In this document: positions 54,138 to 64,000 of the stretch, piece by piece
How positions within the stretch are numbered: the stretch's first letter is position 1
How the letters are laid out: every line of letters starts with the position of its first letter
Assembly: GCA_009746045.1 (NCBI GenBank)
Contig: RPFO01000114.1
Span: forward strand, 949,676-1,013,675
Origin: Mesostigma viride
Lineage: Eukaryota > Streptophyta > Mesostigmatophyceae > Mesostigmatales > Mesostigmataceae
Length of the DNA stretch: 64,000 nt
Reading direction: 5' to 3'
Notes under the pieces: generated by a model
Seen by the model: only the letters and a program-made list of their open reading frames with translations
Told to the model about the DNA's origin: nothing
The model's database searches: none
Translations under genes and position numbers: made by a program

Positions 54138-54420
54138 AAAGAACACCAGCTGAGTAGGGGGAGTTACTAGGCTCTATTAATCCTGCTTCTAATAGTGGCA
54201 CTAAAATCTGTTTTAATTCCTTTAACTCGGTAGGGCCCATTCGGTACATCGGAGAATGTGTAGGAACAGCACCGTCTTTGATAACTACACCGGCGGTGTA
54301 AAACAGAACGAGGAGGAGGATAAGAAGGAGTCTTTTCTTCAAAAACTTTGGAGGAGTCTATCACAGCCATGTATCTTACTAGTTCGTTCTCAGTAAATCC
54401 CACCCCGGCTATGGTATCTA
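54138..54420 (-). pseudogene. gypsy reverse transcriptase, N-terminal part
   Basis: Reads SPMYRMGPTELKELKQILV, then LLEAGLIEPSNSPYSAGVLL, the fingers subdomain just before VPKPNGKFR on the other side of the TGTC pair. Confidence 0.88.
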
Positions 54421-54555
54421 TACTGTGTTTACATCTATATCCACACTATTATTAGGGATAGGTATTTCCTGTACTTCTAGCTGAAGGAACATACCGATAG
54501 TAAATATCCATATTCTTTTAGTTCTGATCGCAATTCATCATTGGACATTAATACT

Positions 54556-54990
54556 TCAGGTATAGATCTTACAGAAGGATCGACAGGTGTAGGAGGGGTA
54601 ATGTCTACCAAGGATAAACTCTACAATGACGTTCCGGTACCCAGTAAGAACTATATCTGGAAACCAGATCACCATAGTATCATAATTAATAGTAATCTTA
54701 TTATCCTGGTGCCAATCTAATCCTAATAATACATCAGCGGTAGTGATAGGACCTATACTGGCCGTAAGGTTGACAGTACGTCCTGGTATAACCAGGGGAA
54801 GGGATACCGTACCCGGGGAATGACTGGTGCGACCGTCAGCATAATGACCAGTGACAGGTTTGGTGTGAGGGATAGGGACTAGTCCTAAACGCCTAACTAG
54901 GGCTTCTCTCACAAAGGAGCTAGCCGCACAGCTATCCACTAACACGGAGACATTCAAAAGTTCATCAGCATGCAAGAAGGGGTCTACAAC
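54556..54990 (-). pseudogene. gypsy aspartic protease
   Basis: Contains VSVLVDSCAASSFVREAL, then VTASI-type strands and ADVLLGLDWHQDN, the retropepsin pattern (flap between, then the I/L-L-G box). The catalytic motif is D-S-C where D-S/T-G is usual, so the conserved Gly is replaced. It lies between gag and reverse transcriptase as expected. Confidence 0.82.
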
Positions 54991-55149
54991 AGTGTGAGGG
55001 ATCGACGGTTAAACCGCCATTCAAAAACATAAGAGGACGAACACGTAAGGGTAGGGATGATTCAGCTCCTACAGAGGTTATGAAAACAGGCAGGCAAAAA
55101 CTATTATCTGGGGTACTAGCTAAGGACCTGTCCAGGTTACCCCCGGCTG

Positions 55150-55643
55150 ACAGGCCTACTGTTCCCCCTCCCCCCCCACATCCACTGGGACTAACCCCGA
55201 AGAAGACCCTGGCAAAAAAGCCACTGCTGGAGGGTCACGAGGGAGCGAAGAGGGTGCAGGAGCCTGATTATCATAGGGGAACCCTGAGGGTCCTGTCTGC
55301 ACAGCATTCAGCCTACTAGGGGTAGCTGAGGGAATGCGTCCTGGAGTGGGACGAATAGGAGCACGCTGAGGGGTACGAGGAGGGCGAGCATCGGGATGAG
55401 GGGGAGCACCAGAAAGGAACTTGGGGCACTCACGTTTAAGATGACCTACTTCCTTACAATGATAGCATGTAATATGAGAGACATCCAGAGCCGAAAGGTC
55501 GGTAACACAAATATCTAACTCTTCTACATAGGAGTTCTCCTCCTCAGGAGTAAGGCTAATATTATTAATACGGGAACGGGTAGGAAGAGGAGTGGTCAAG
55601 AAATCTGCTACTCTTAATAGATGCTGTCGCACATGCTTGAGGG
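55150..55643 (-). pseudogene. gypsy gag C-terminal half with zinc knuckle
   Basis: After LKHVRQHLLRVADFL comes CYHCKEVGHLKREC, a CX2CX4HX4C knuckle for RNA binding, followed by a Pro/Arg-rich tail. It joins in frame (via a shared GAA) to the N-terminal half beyond the insertion pair at 55,647-57,645. Confidence 0.88.
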
Positions 55644-55646
55644 GAA

Positions 55647-57069
55647 TCGGATTTCTTTGAAAAGAGTTTCTCGAAGTGAGGCGGGGAATAAGGCCGCTCA
55701 CGGGAGCCGCCTGGATGGTCAGCTGAACCGGGCGGGTTTGGCAGATGTAACCGGATTTGGCTAATGGCTGGCGACCTGGAATTGTTAGTAGGGGCAGTGG
55801 CCCTATTGTGCTAGTCTACAATCTCGAAACAATCTTATGCTTAAAGTTTGACAGGGCCGGGTTTGTTGAACCGGTTTGTTGAATGATAATTAGAACCTTT
55901 CGGAAAGGGTATTTGATTGGTTGTTGTTTTTGTGGTACGGTAGGTGTCGCTACATTCTCAGGTTGGCGTGTTAAGTTAAGCTCGGTTGCTGATGTCAGCC
56001 CCGTGCTAGGGCAGTTTGACTACTTTGGCGGCGTAGTGACATTGTTGTGGTCTTTTTTCTTGTAAACGTTGGCTGAGCGCCGGCGGCTGAGGCTATGGCG
56101 GTACAAGAAGTGCCTCACCAGCCTTGCGCTCAGCATGGGTGCGGGGCTAAAATTTGTTAACCAAATTTCCGGCATCCATGAACCCTGGCTGCTTAAGGCG
56201 GTTGGGATTCATGGCTGCCGCTGGCCCGGAATTAATGTCCGGGTGATCGGGGTTTAAATGCGAAGCGGGGGCTGATGCATTATTTAATGGCTGGTTTGTT
56301 TGAAAGAAACGGCCAGCTGGCCGGGTTGGGCAAGGGCTAGCTTGCTTGACGGTTCCGTACCTGGGGATGCTTGCGCCTCGGGTTGGGCTGTCGGCAGGCT
56401 GGCCTGCCTTTGAGTTGTCTCGTACCTGGAAATGCTTGCATTCCGGGTTGGGCTTGGCTTGAGGGCCGCCGCGGCTCGGGGGGGTAAAAAATTTAAGTCA
56501 CCGTTGTGGGACACGGAGCCTCGGCGCAGGAGGCAAGGGCTGAAAACCAACTTGATTTCGTATTCAGTGGTATTTCCACTTTTTTGTACGGAAGGAGTGT
56601 TTATGTGCTCGGCACTAGGTTGGTTGCTCTTCAAAAAAGTTGTAAACTGGGCGTCGGCTGGAATCAGCGGTGCCAGTCAGCAGCTTTTGCTTTGACTTTG
56701 TGTTCCGCGACAGCACCCCTTAGCGGACCAGAGAAGAGGTCGGCAACGAGGTCAGCGGGGGCCCCCGAGTGGGGTCAAAAATGCGAGCTGTGTCGATCGA
56801 CAGTGCATGAATTTTTGTGCATTCACAGTCGCTGGGAATTAAATCTGTTTTCTGGCAACGGAGAGCGCCCATCGCGACAGGACAGCTTTTCACGGGAAAG
56901 GAAATGGTGCTTCTTTAGCGGACCGGAGGGCCAGGAAGGGGAGGTTGGGTAATCCCGAGCCATGCCTAAGGAGTTCTTAATAGCGGTTCTGTAACCGCTA
57001 CCTGTCTGTATGCATCTACTTATTGTTTTAACAAAGATGCTGGTGACTATGGTGAGCAAACGGGTGTAT
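55647..57069. mobile_element. Insertion in gag, copy 1 of a tandem pair (1,423 bp)
   Basis: Starts TCGGATTTCTTTG and ends GAGCAAACGGGTGTAT. GAA stands before copy 1 (55,644-55,646), between the copies (57,070-57,072) and after copy 2 (57,646-57,648), as for a 3-bp TSD. No inverted repeats or LTR-type ends; class unknown. Frames inside are short. Confidence 0.65.
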
Positions 57070-57072
57070 GAA

Positions 57073-57645
57073 TCGGATTTCTTTGAAAAGAGTTTCTCGA
57101 AGTGAGGCGGGGAATAAGGCCGCTCACGGGAGCCGCCTGGATGGTCGGCTGAACCGGGCGGGTTTGGCAGATGTAACCGGATTTGGCTAATGGCTGGCGA
57201 CCTGGAATTGTTAGTAGGGGCAGTGGCCCTATTGTGCTACAATCTCGAAACAATCTTATGCTTAAAGTTTGACAGGGCCGGGTTTGTTGAACCGGTTTGT
57301 TGAATGATAATTAGAACCTTTCGGAAAGGGTATTTGATTGGTTGTTGTTTTTGTGGTACGGTAGGTGTCGCTACATTCTCAGGTTGGCGTGTTAAGTTAA
57401 GCTCGGTTGCTGATGTCAGCCCCGTGCTATGGCAGTTTGACTACTTTGGCGGCGTAGTGACATTGTTGTGGTCTTTTTTCTTGTCCCACCCACCCACCCT
57501 CTTTGGTGGCCTGGTCTGCGCGGGTAATCGCGAGCCATGCCTAAGGAGTTCTGCCTAAGGAGTTCTGTAACCGCTACCTGTCTGTATGCATCTACTTATT
57601 GTTTTAACAAAGATGCTGGTGACTATGGTGAGCAAACGGGTGTAT
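57073..57645. mobile_element. Insertion in gag, copy 2 (573 bp, shorter interior)
   Basis: Shares the first about 415 bp and the last about 100 bp with copy 1. The about 890-bp middle of copy 1 is replaced by about 35 bp beginning cccacccaccctctttgg. Confidence 0.65.
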
Positions 57646-57648
57646 GAA

Positions 57649-58740
57649 GATCAGTGAAACGGTAGGCAGAGAACTGGCGCTTTACCTCACGTAATAAGGG
57701 TCTACTGAGGCCTTGAAGGAAACGAGCACGTACTTCTGCGCCCGACAAATCCCTAATGCGTACCATCTGTGCATCAAATTCTTTCATATATACTCCTTAA
57801 ATGATTTAGTACCTTGCTGCAAAGTACCAAAGGATAATCTATCCTGCCAATCTGCATCAGGAGGAACTAGATGACTCTCTAACCTCTTAAACAATTCTGC
57901 TACTGAGTTAGGGTAGGCATGGGAGGCCAAGGATTCACACTGAATGAGGGTAGCAAGCTCAGAGGTAATACAGGTAGTAAGATAGTGAGGGACTAAAACA
58001 GCATCAGGGAGACGCCATCTATTATGATTTTGCCACGACTCTGTGTTCTGGGTAAGCAGCATAATAAAAGTGAAAAACTGTTGAGGGGAAGAAGACTTGA
58101 CATCCAATTTGGGAAGGCTAGCAAAGAGGGGAAGAGCAGGGGGCTTAGTGTTAGGAGGATGGGAAGGATCATAATTTCTGTCATCTATAGAGGCATGGTG
58201 CTGAAATCACTATATTAACTTCTAACTCTGCAACGCGGGAAGGGACCTGGGCAGCCTCGTATAGGCCGTATCAGGGTAGGACCAAGAAGCAGGAGGATGA
58301 AATGGAACTGCACTAGGGCGACCAGAAGGTCCTACAGTGGCAGAGGCACGACCCATGTTGTAAGCAGGGATGGAAGGAACAGGTTGAGGTTGAGGCCTAG
58401 AAGCATTATCAGGAAGTGAGGACCTAATGGAGGGTTGAGCCAAGGTTGCAGGAGGGGCAGGGGCCTGGTTCAGGTTGAAAGAAGGGTCTTCACTAAATCT
58501 GACACGCATACGTTGCTCAAAGGTAGGAGGGGTGACAGAGGGACGACGACGACCACCAGTGGTAGGGGAAGGAGGTGAGGTACGCAGGTTACCTTGAGGA
58601 GTGAGGTGGTGTACCGTTTCCAAGGAGTCCCGTCTACTACCACGAGTGTTATTGTTATTATTATTATTAGTAGTAGTATTATTAGTATTATTAGCGGTAG
58701 GTATAGGTGACATCTCTCCACCCACTGGATCCATGTTCAA
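57649..58740 (-). pseudogene. gypsy gag N-terminal half
   Basis: Begins MNMDPVGGEMSPIPTANN, then an Asn/Thr/Pro-rich stretch. After a frameshift near 58,220 comes the capsid-like part: QQFFTFIMLLTQNTESW, LESHLVPPDADWQDRL, then EVRARFLQGLSRPLLREVKRQF. This follows the Retrotrans_gag pattern. The rest is separated by the insertion pair. 58,741-59,793 is the untranslated leader of the element, with no other feature seen; the primer-binding site should start at TGGACTCGG next to the LTR. Confidence 0.82.
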
Positions 58741-59922
58741 TTATGAGGAAAAACACTGAAAGTTGCACTAAGGAGAAGTACAAAAACCTAAATTAAAGCA
58801 AGGAAAGCAAGAAGGAAAAACCTTTAATGACCTAATAAAAGGAAAACAAGAAAAATCAATCCTTTTTAACAACAGTAATGGATAGGGAACCAAACTCTAA
58901 GGTGAGGGGAGTATCTACACTAGAGGAGGATGCAGCACGTCGAGGGGGAGAAGGAGGGGTAGCAAAAACTAGAGATTCCACGGGAGGACGAGCATGAGGA
59001 ATGGGGCGTACATGTAGACCTAAATCTGATTCGCTATGGTCTATTATAAGGAACTGCTGAGCTTCTTCAAATGTCATAAATTTCTTATACCTAGTTACGT
59101 TGTATACACGGTTTTGAACTAATAATCTTCCTAGCATCGGACCAAGAAAGGAAAATGGAGGACCATTGAGGCGTAATTACTACGTAATATTTAGCTAGAC
59201 TATTATCGCTAGAAGAATGGGAAGGAGCAGTAAAAGAACGCCGTTGCTTCGTGAGAACTCACCTGGTAGGTCTTGTGACGTCAAGCTAGGAGAATGAGGA
59301 GACGGCAGCTGATCTAAGGTGTCTGAAACCGAACCAGATTGACGACGCACGCAGGTACGAGGATTCCAGCGCCAGGTGGTCGTAAGTATCCGGTTTCAAG
59401 AATTCTGCGTCAGGCGAAGGGTCGTCTAAATACAAAGCAGGCAAGAATCTGCAGAAAAGGTGTAATCTACGAGACGCTAGTCGTCTCTCTACCGTAGAAC
59501 CAAAAGCCGAACCTAACTATGTCCAAAAACAGCAACGTAATGAAAACATTAATGCCGAACGAGGGAAAGGAGCTATCTATAGGATTTTCCGCTGCGAGCA
59601 GGTCTAACTCCTAGCCTAGGTGTGTCCCGAATCAGGCAGCACTACTACTTATCCAGCTTGCAGGCGACCCGCCCATTACCTGGCAAGATGGTGTTGTCTT
59701 CATACTCCCGGACGCGGAAGGGTAGGGTCTATGGCGTCTGTTGTTGCAGGGGATCTTCGTCAGGCTCTCTACCTAAAGTTCCTCCGAGTCCATTGTTACG
59801 ACTCAGTCCTCTACCTCCGCCTCTACCTCTAACCGGTCTAATGCTACCTAAATTAGTGAGGCCACCTCTAGTCAAACCCTGCGCGAAAGACGAACGTGAC
59901 GATCCGGATCTCAGTGCATTTA

Positions 59923-61703
59923 GTTAAGTAATGCAATACGCATTACTTTTGCATACTTGCAAGTATGCAAAAGTAATGCGTATTGCATTACTTAACTAAA
60001 ATTGGGCCGCGTGGGGAAATCCGGCGTTCCGCACACACCGCTCGTTACCGAGGTGACTCGATTAATTACGACTCGGCTATTCCCAGCCTCGCGCCGTAAT
60101 CCCTATTTCGACTTGGCCTACCCGGCCTCCGCCAAACATAGAAATCCACAAATATTTCGACTCGGCCTCCCAGGCCTACCCGCCGCAAATATTTCCGTGC
60201 CTCCGAGAGGATTCGAACCCGGTACCCCAGGAGCGAACGCCAATCTTAGTTAAGTAATGCAATACGCATTACTTTTGCATACTTGCAAGTATGCAAAAGT
60301 AATGCGTATTGCATTACTTAACTAAAATTGGGCCGCGTGGGGAAATCCGGCGTTCCGCACACACCGCTCGTTACCGAGGTGACTCGATTAATTACGACTC
60401 GGCTATTCCCAGCCTCCCGCCGTAATCCCTATTTCGACTTGGCCTACCCGGCCTCCGCCAAACATAGAAATCCACAAATATTTCGACTCGGCCTCCCAGG
60501 CCTACCCGCCGCAAATATTTCCGTGCCTCCGAGAGGATTCGAACCCGGTACCCCAGGAGCGAACGCCAATCTTAGTTAAGTAATGCAATACGCATTACTT
60601 TTGCATACTTGCAAGTATGCAAAAGTAATGCGTATTGCATTACTTAACTAAGATTGGCGTTCGCTCCTGGGGTACCGGGTTCGAATCCTCTCGGAGGCAC
60701 GGAAATATTTGCGGCGGGTAGGCCTGGGAGGCCGAGTCGAAATATTTGTGGATTTCTATGTTTGGCGGAGGCCGGGTAGGCCAAGTCGAAATAGGAATTA
60801 CGGCGCGAGGCTGGGAATAGCCGAGTCGTAATTAATCGAGTCACCTCGGTAACGAGCGGTGTGTGCGGAACGCCGGATTTCCCCACGCGGCCCAATTTTA
60901 GTTAAGTAATGCAATACGCATTACTTTTGCATACTTGCAAGTATGCAAAAGTAATGCGTATTGCATTACTTAACTAGTTAAGTAATGCAATACGCATTAC
61001 TTTTGCATACTTGCAAGTATGCAAAAGTAATGCGTATTGCATTACTTAACTAAGATTGGCGTTCGCTCCTGGGGTACCGGGTTCGAATCCTCTCGGAGGC
61101 ACGGAAATATTTGCGGCGGGTAGGCCTGGGAGGCCGAGTCGAAATATTTGTGGATTTCTATGTTTGGCGGAGGCCGGGTAGGCCAAGTCGAAATAGGGAT
61201 TACGGCGGGAGGCTGGGAATAGCCGAGTCGTAATTAATCGAGTCACCTCGGTAACGAGCGGTGTGTGCGGAACGCCGGATTTCCCCACGCGGCCCAATTT
61301 TAGTTAAGTAATGCAATACGCATTACTTTTGCATACTTGCAAGTATGCAAAAGTAATGCGTATTGCATTACTTAACTAAAATTGGCGTTCGCTCCTGGGG
61401 TACCGGGTTCGAATCCTCTCGGAGGCACGGAAATATTTGCGGCGGGTAGGCCTGGGAGGCCGAGTCGAAATATTTGTGGATTTCTATGTTTGGCGGAGGC
61501 CGGGTAGGCCAAGTCGAAATAGGGATTACGGCGGGAGGCTGGGAATAGCCGAGTCGTAATTAATCGAGTCACCTCGGTAACGAGCGGTGTGTGCGGAACG
61601 CCGGATTTCCCCACGCGGCCCAATTTTAGTTAAGTAATGCAATACGCATTACTTTTGCATACTTGCAAGTATGCAAAAGTAATGCGTATTGCATTACTTA
61701 ACT
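59923..61703. mobile_element. Array of seven perfect 74-bp palindromes and five 252-bp spacers
   Basis: Palindromes P1-P7 are at 59,923, 60,249, 60,575, 60,901, 60,977, 61,303 and 61,629 (74 bp each, beginning gttaagtaatgcaatacgc, centre actTGCAagt). Spacers S1 and S2 (59,997-60,248; 60,323-60,574) run forward. S3, S4 and S5 (60,649-60,900; 61,051-61,302; 61,377-61,628) run reversed. P4 and P5 are separated only by TA. The unit length is 326 bp. CATTTA is at 59,917-59,922 and 61,704-61,709; the intact 3' LTR has it once, so this is an insertion with a 6-bp TSD. The 83-codon frame in every spacer is probably incidental. Confidence 0.95.
60190..60235 (-). promoter_or_regulatory. Pol III B-box-like sequence in each spacer (S1 shown)
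   Basis: The spacer strand that starts ggcgttcgctcc contains GGTTCGAATCC, a full match to the tRNA B-box consensus, followed by a short hairpin cctc-tc-ggagg. The same site occurs in all five spacers. No complete tRNA fold or convincing A box was found. Confidence 0.45.
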
Positions 61704-62144
61704 CATTTACATAAGTACGACTATAATACGCCATAAGCCATTTACCCGAACCCCTTTTATTCCAGGAATTATAGAGGAAGGAAACACTACTAGTAACACT
61801 GCCATGACCCTACTAGCTATATGTGTCAATTCATTAACACACGCCGAGTGCCAACACGAGGGGTAGAACGTGCATAAATGATCACCAACGGTCCAGCATG
61901 CTCGGGCCGACATGGCCCTCGCCTACAAATGCACAGATGCACGCTGGTCCACTACATTCTGCCCAAAGGATAAGGACCACTACTAAAGTACGCGGCGCGA
62001 CGCCAAATGCATCCAATGCACCACGGTACTGGGACAACAGTTTCCACCGGTACAAGCTACACGTAAACCTATAAGAATGACTAAGGCAAAGGACCTAGTT
62101 TACGTCCGTAACTGCGACAGATTGTTACGCGACGTAACAGTCAC

Positions 62145-62600
62145 AGAGGTCAGGGGCCGGGCAGCAGCATTAATATCCCTGGTGCAAGATCAATCCTCTC
62201 TGGTCTGCTGGTACAGTCAGTTGCAGAACAGGGTAACTCCCAGCAGTCGGACATTGCTGAGTGCAGGGCAATCTATGAAGGGCTTCATTCTGCTCTTTAC
62301 TTGAGGGAGCTATTTTACCAGGTATGTCAAGTGGCTTCCTGTCGTTTGCAGCTGCACACACTGGTGAGAACTGACAGACAGCATGGGCATGGTGCAGTTT
62401 GTGCACAGGCAGCTGGCCAGGAGCAGGGACCTTGATTACTTGACAGTTGCTCAAGGAAATGTCCTGCTTAGCTAACATTGAACATGTGGCTGGCGTGGAT
62501 AACTCTGCCGATGCTCTCGCCAAGCTGGAGGAGAAGGCTGAGCTGCAGTACCCTCTGCTCCGTGGGCTCATGGCTTCCAAGGGGGGAGTGCCATAGGAGA
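62145..62600 (+). pseudogene. Decayed retroelement RNase H region (part 2 of the host relic)
   Basis: Continues the relic of 35,059-35,561 and 36,859-36,920 after the gypsy TSD. Reads ARSILSGLLVQSVAEQGN, DIAECRAIYEGLHSALYLREL, then SRDLDYLTVAQGN and HVAGVDNSADALAKL, with stops and shifts. RS-x-SG, the acidic-plus-LxL helix and HVAG-x-DN-x-ADAL resemble a Ty1/copia-type RNase H. The downstream region 62,780-62,950, with an aataaa motif, may be its 3' end. Confidence 0.5.
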
Positions 62601-62959
62601 CCAAACAGCCTTGCTCTAGGTGGGAGGCGTCCCAGTGGGCTGTGCAGCGAAGTGTTGGCTGGCAGCAGGTCTTCCAAAGTTCAGACACGCTCTGGTTGAC
62701 AGGGGTCAGGGTGGAGTCACTCCCCTGGCTGAGAATCTTGCCTGGACCTGTCATGGGGTTGCAGAAGGGTCTTAAGGACCTTGTAACATGCCTTGGGTCT
62801 TCATGGAGTGGACCCTGAAAGGGCAGCCCAAGTGTTGGCTCTTACAGGTTACTGTACATTTGTATATATTCTCTGTAACCAACCTGTTGCATGCTATAAT
62901 AAATCCCTGGTTGTGTGACCATCTAGGACGTGGTTGCCACGGGGCCTCACTATGGGTTA

Positions 62960-63665
62960 TACTTCTTTATCTAATAAAACAAGGTCCTCGTCCTCACGGT
63001 GCTCACGTATGGCGCCGAGGCGTGGACAATCACACCCAAACTGGCAGCTAGGCTCAACGGCACGGTTTACAGGATGCTCCGACAGGTTTTTCCGAGGCGC
63101 CCGTCATCAGAGTCTTTGTATCATGGTATGCCTCGTATTTCGGACGAGATTAGGCAGCGTAGGATAGCATTTGTAGGACACCTTACTCGCACCAGCCAGG
63201 TCGACACCGCCCTAATGGTCTGGCCGGCCCCCAGCGGCTTGGCCAGCCAGGGCGACACATTCTGACCTGGCCTGGCCCCAAGGGCATTCCCAAAAGGGTA
63301 GGGAAACCTGTCACGAACTACATCCAGATGTTGCTGGACGACCGACCTAGTAGTGGTCCCAGCCCAGTTTGAACACCGTATCCACTCTCTCTCCCGTCTT
63401 TGGACTGCCATGCAGGACAAGACGCGGTGGCAGAAGATTGTCAAGAAGGCTCACACGCCCGACCCTGCATGTGGGCAAGCCCCCTCCCCCCAAGAGGAGG
63501 AGGCGTTTTGATGAGTAGTGTAGTTAGGATTTTCTAGACTAGATAGCTTAGCGTTAGGTTAGTTCCGGATTACGCGGCTTCCTCCACTCCACCCATCCAT
63601 CATGGAATATGTGCTACATGATCTCCCCACGGAGGCATGTTATAATTTAATTTAATTTAATTTAA
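62960..63665 (+). mobile_element. 5'-truncated LINE, ORF2 C-terminus and 3' UTR
   Basis: VLTYGAEAWTITPKLAARLNG, then LRQVFPRR and DEIRQRRIAFVGHLTRTSQ. After a frameshift near 63,260 comes a basic end (TLHVGKPPPPKRRRRFDE) with a stop at 63,509. The 3' UTR (tgctacatgatctccccacgg) ends in an (ATTTA)n tail at 63,635-63,665. Related to the fragments at 5,478-6,110 but with a different tail repeat. Confidence 0.8.
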
Positions 63666-63818
63666 TCTAATCTAATATAACATAATCATGTTATTAGATA
63701 AATTATCAGTAATCTCCAATTTTACCCTGACTATAGGTTGTCTCTGCAATTTGCAACTTTGCAAATTAGCGGAGGGCGGGGCCCGAGATTAATTAAGAGG
63801 TACCTTGAAAAGGGTTAA

Positions 63819-64000
63819 GGGGACTCGCACGTCCAAAAGCCTGAAAAACAGACTTTAGTGAGTATCAGTTCCAATGCACATGGGAACCATCTAGTGATGA
63901 TTGGGTACCATAAATATGATGTTTGGACATTCATACCACCACTTGTTGGGGGTACTACCCCCAACCACGCACCGGTGGCGAGCTAAAAATAGAAAAAGAC
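63819..64000 (+). mobile_element. TTAA-flanked element T4, R-type end, cut by the window edge
   Basis: After TTAA (63,815-63,818) the sequence is identical to 32,991-33,172 as far as it goes. Two copies with identical ends suggest recent activity of this subfamily. 63,666-63,814 holds nothing recognised. Confidence 0.85.

Larger units (their letters stand above)
36921..62139 (-). mobile_element. Ty3/gypsy chromovirus with four nested insertions
   Basis: TSD GTCAC at 36,916-36,920 and 62,140-62,144. The LTRs begin TGTTACG and end CGTAACA. On the minus strand the order is 5' LTR (right), gag, protease, reverse transcriptase, RNase H, integrase with chromodomain, third ORF, polypurine tract, 3' LTR (left). 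Subtracting the nested pieces leaves about 10.7 kb. The LTRs differ by about 6 substitutions and 3 small indels over about 551 bp by eye, so insertion was recent, yet the coding part carries many frameshifts. No full-length protein can be made from this copy. Confidence 0.95.
59794..62139 (-). repeat. 5' LTR of the gypsy element, split by a palindrome array
   Basis: 59,794-59,922 and 61,704-62,139 together match the 551-bp LTR at 36,921-37,471. The array 59,923-61,703 interrupts it with CATTTA on both sides. Confidence 0.95.

Noticed and set aside
60190..60235. Complete tRNA gene
   Set aside because: Only a B-box match; no anticodon arm or acceptor pairing could be drawn.
60002..61623. 83-codon frames in each spacer as a gene family
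   Set aside because: They are the same spacer translated; the frames end at the palindromes and no domain or start context supports them.
59923..61703. CRISPR-like array
   Set aside because: Repeats are 74-bp full palindromes, the spacers are copies of one sequence in both orientations, and the setting is a eukaryotic retrotransposon LTR.

Overview
This is a eukaryotic nuclear window, most likely from a repeat-rich green alga. The basis is one GC-rich, multi-intron gene whose stop codon is followed by a TGTAA-type poly(A) signal, GT-AG introns, and several superfamilies of eukaryotic transposable elements. No prokaryotic operon, rRNA gene, CRISPR array or complete tRNA was found. The species assignment is inference.

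Layout. 1-12.2 kb: nested mobile DNA. TIR elements flanked by TTAA carry L1-type elements that encode only ORF1 (HAL1-like). One ORF1-only element is bounded by a 14-bp target-site duplication (TSD). A second copy has an intact 448-codon ORF1 and is followed by a 1,267-bp tandem triplication, whose last copy is split by a 982-bp LINE fragment with a 16-bp TSD. 12.6-25.4 kb: the only convincing host gene, on the minus strand. Eleven exons join in phase to give an extracellular sensor, a transmembrane segment, a degenerate histidine-kinase module, a receiver-like region and a complete Raf/CTR1-like (TKL) kinase domain. One intron holds about 2.5 kb of almost pure polypurine DNA plus a (GGGT)n block. 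25.4-27.5 kb: mostly non-coding, with small repeats. 27.5-35.05 kb: a second large TTAA element containing another ORF1-only LINE, which itself holds a 754-bp insertion with an 8-bp TSD, and a smaller complete TTAA element.

35.06-62.6 kb is one nested stack. An old decayed retroelement is interrupted by a hAT element (8-bp TSD CTTTTGAC) and by a minus-strand Ty3/gypsy chromovirus (36,921-62,139; 5-bp TSD GTCAC). The gypsy element in turn contains a CACTA transposon inside its chromodomain, a pair of related TGTC...GACA elements inside reverse transcriptase, a pair of related elements inside gag, and, inside its 5' LTR, a striking 1.78-kb array of seven perfect 74-bp palindromes separated by five 252-bp spacers in two orientations. 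The two gypsy LTRs differ by only about six substitutions by eye, so this stack built up recently. 62.96-64 kb: a LINE 3' end and the start of another TTAA element.

The best candidates for something undescribed are the palindrome array, the ORF1-only LINE family, the pseudo-histidine-kinase/TKL fusion receptor, and the intronic repeats of that gene (degenerate copies of exon ends with their donor sites, and a kilobase-scale polypyrimidine tract ending at a splice acceptor). All coordinates, alignments and identities were read by eye.
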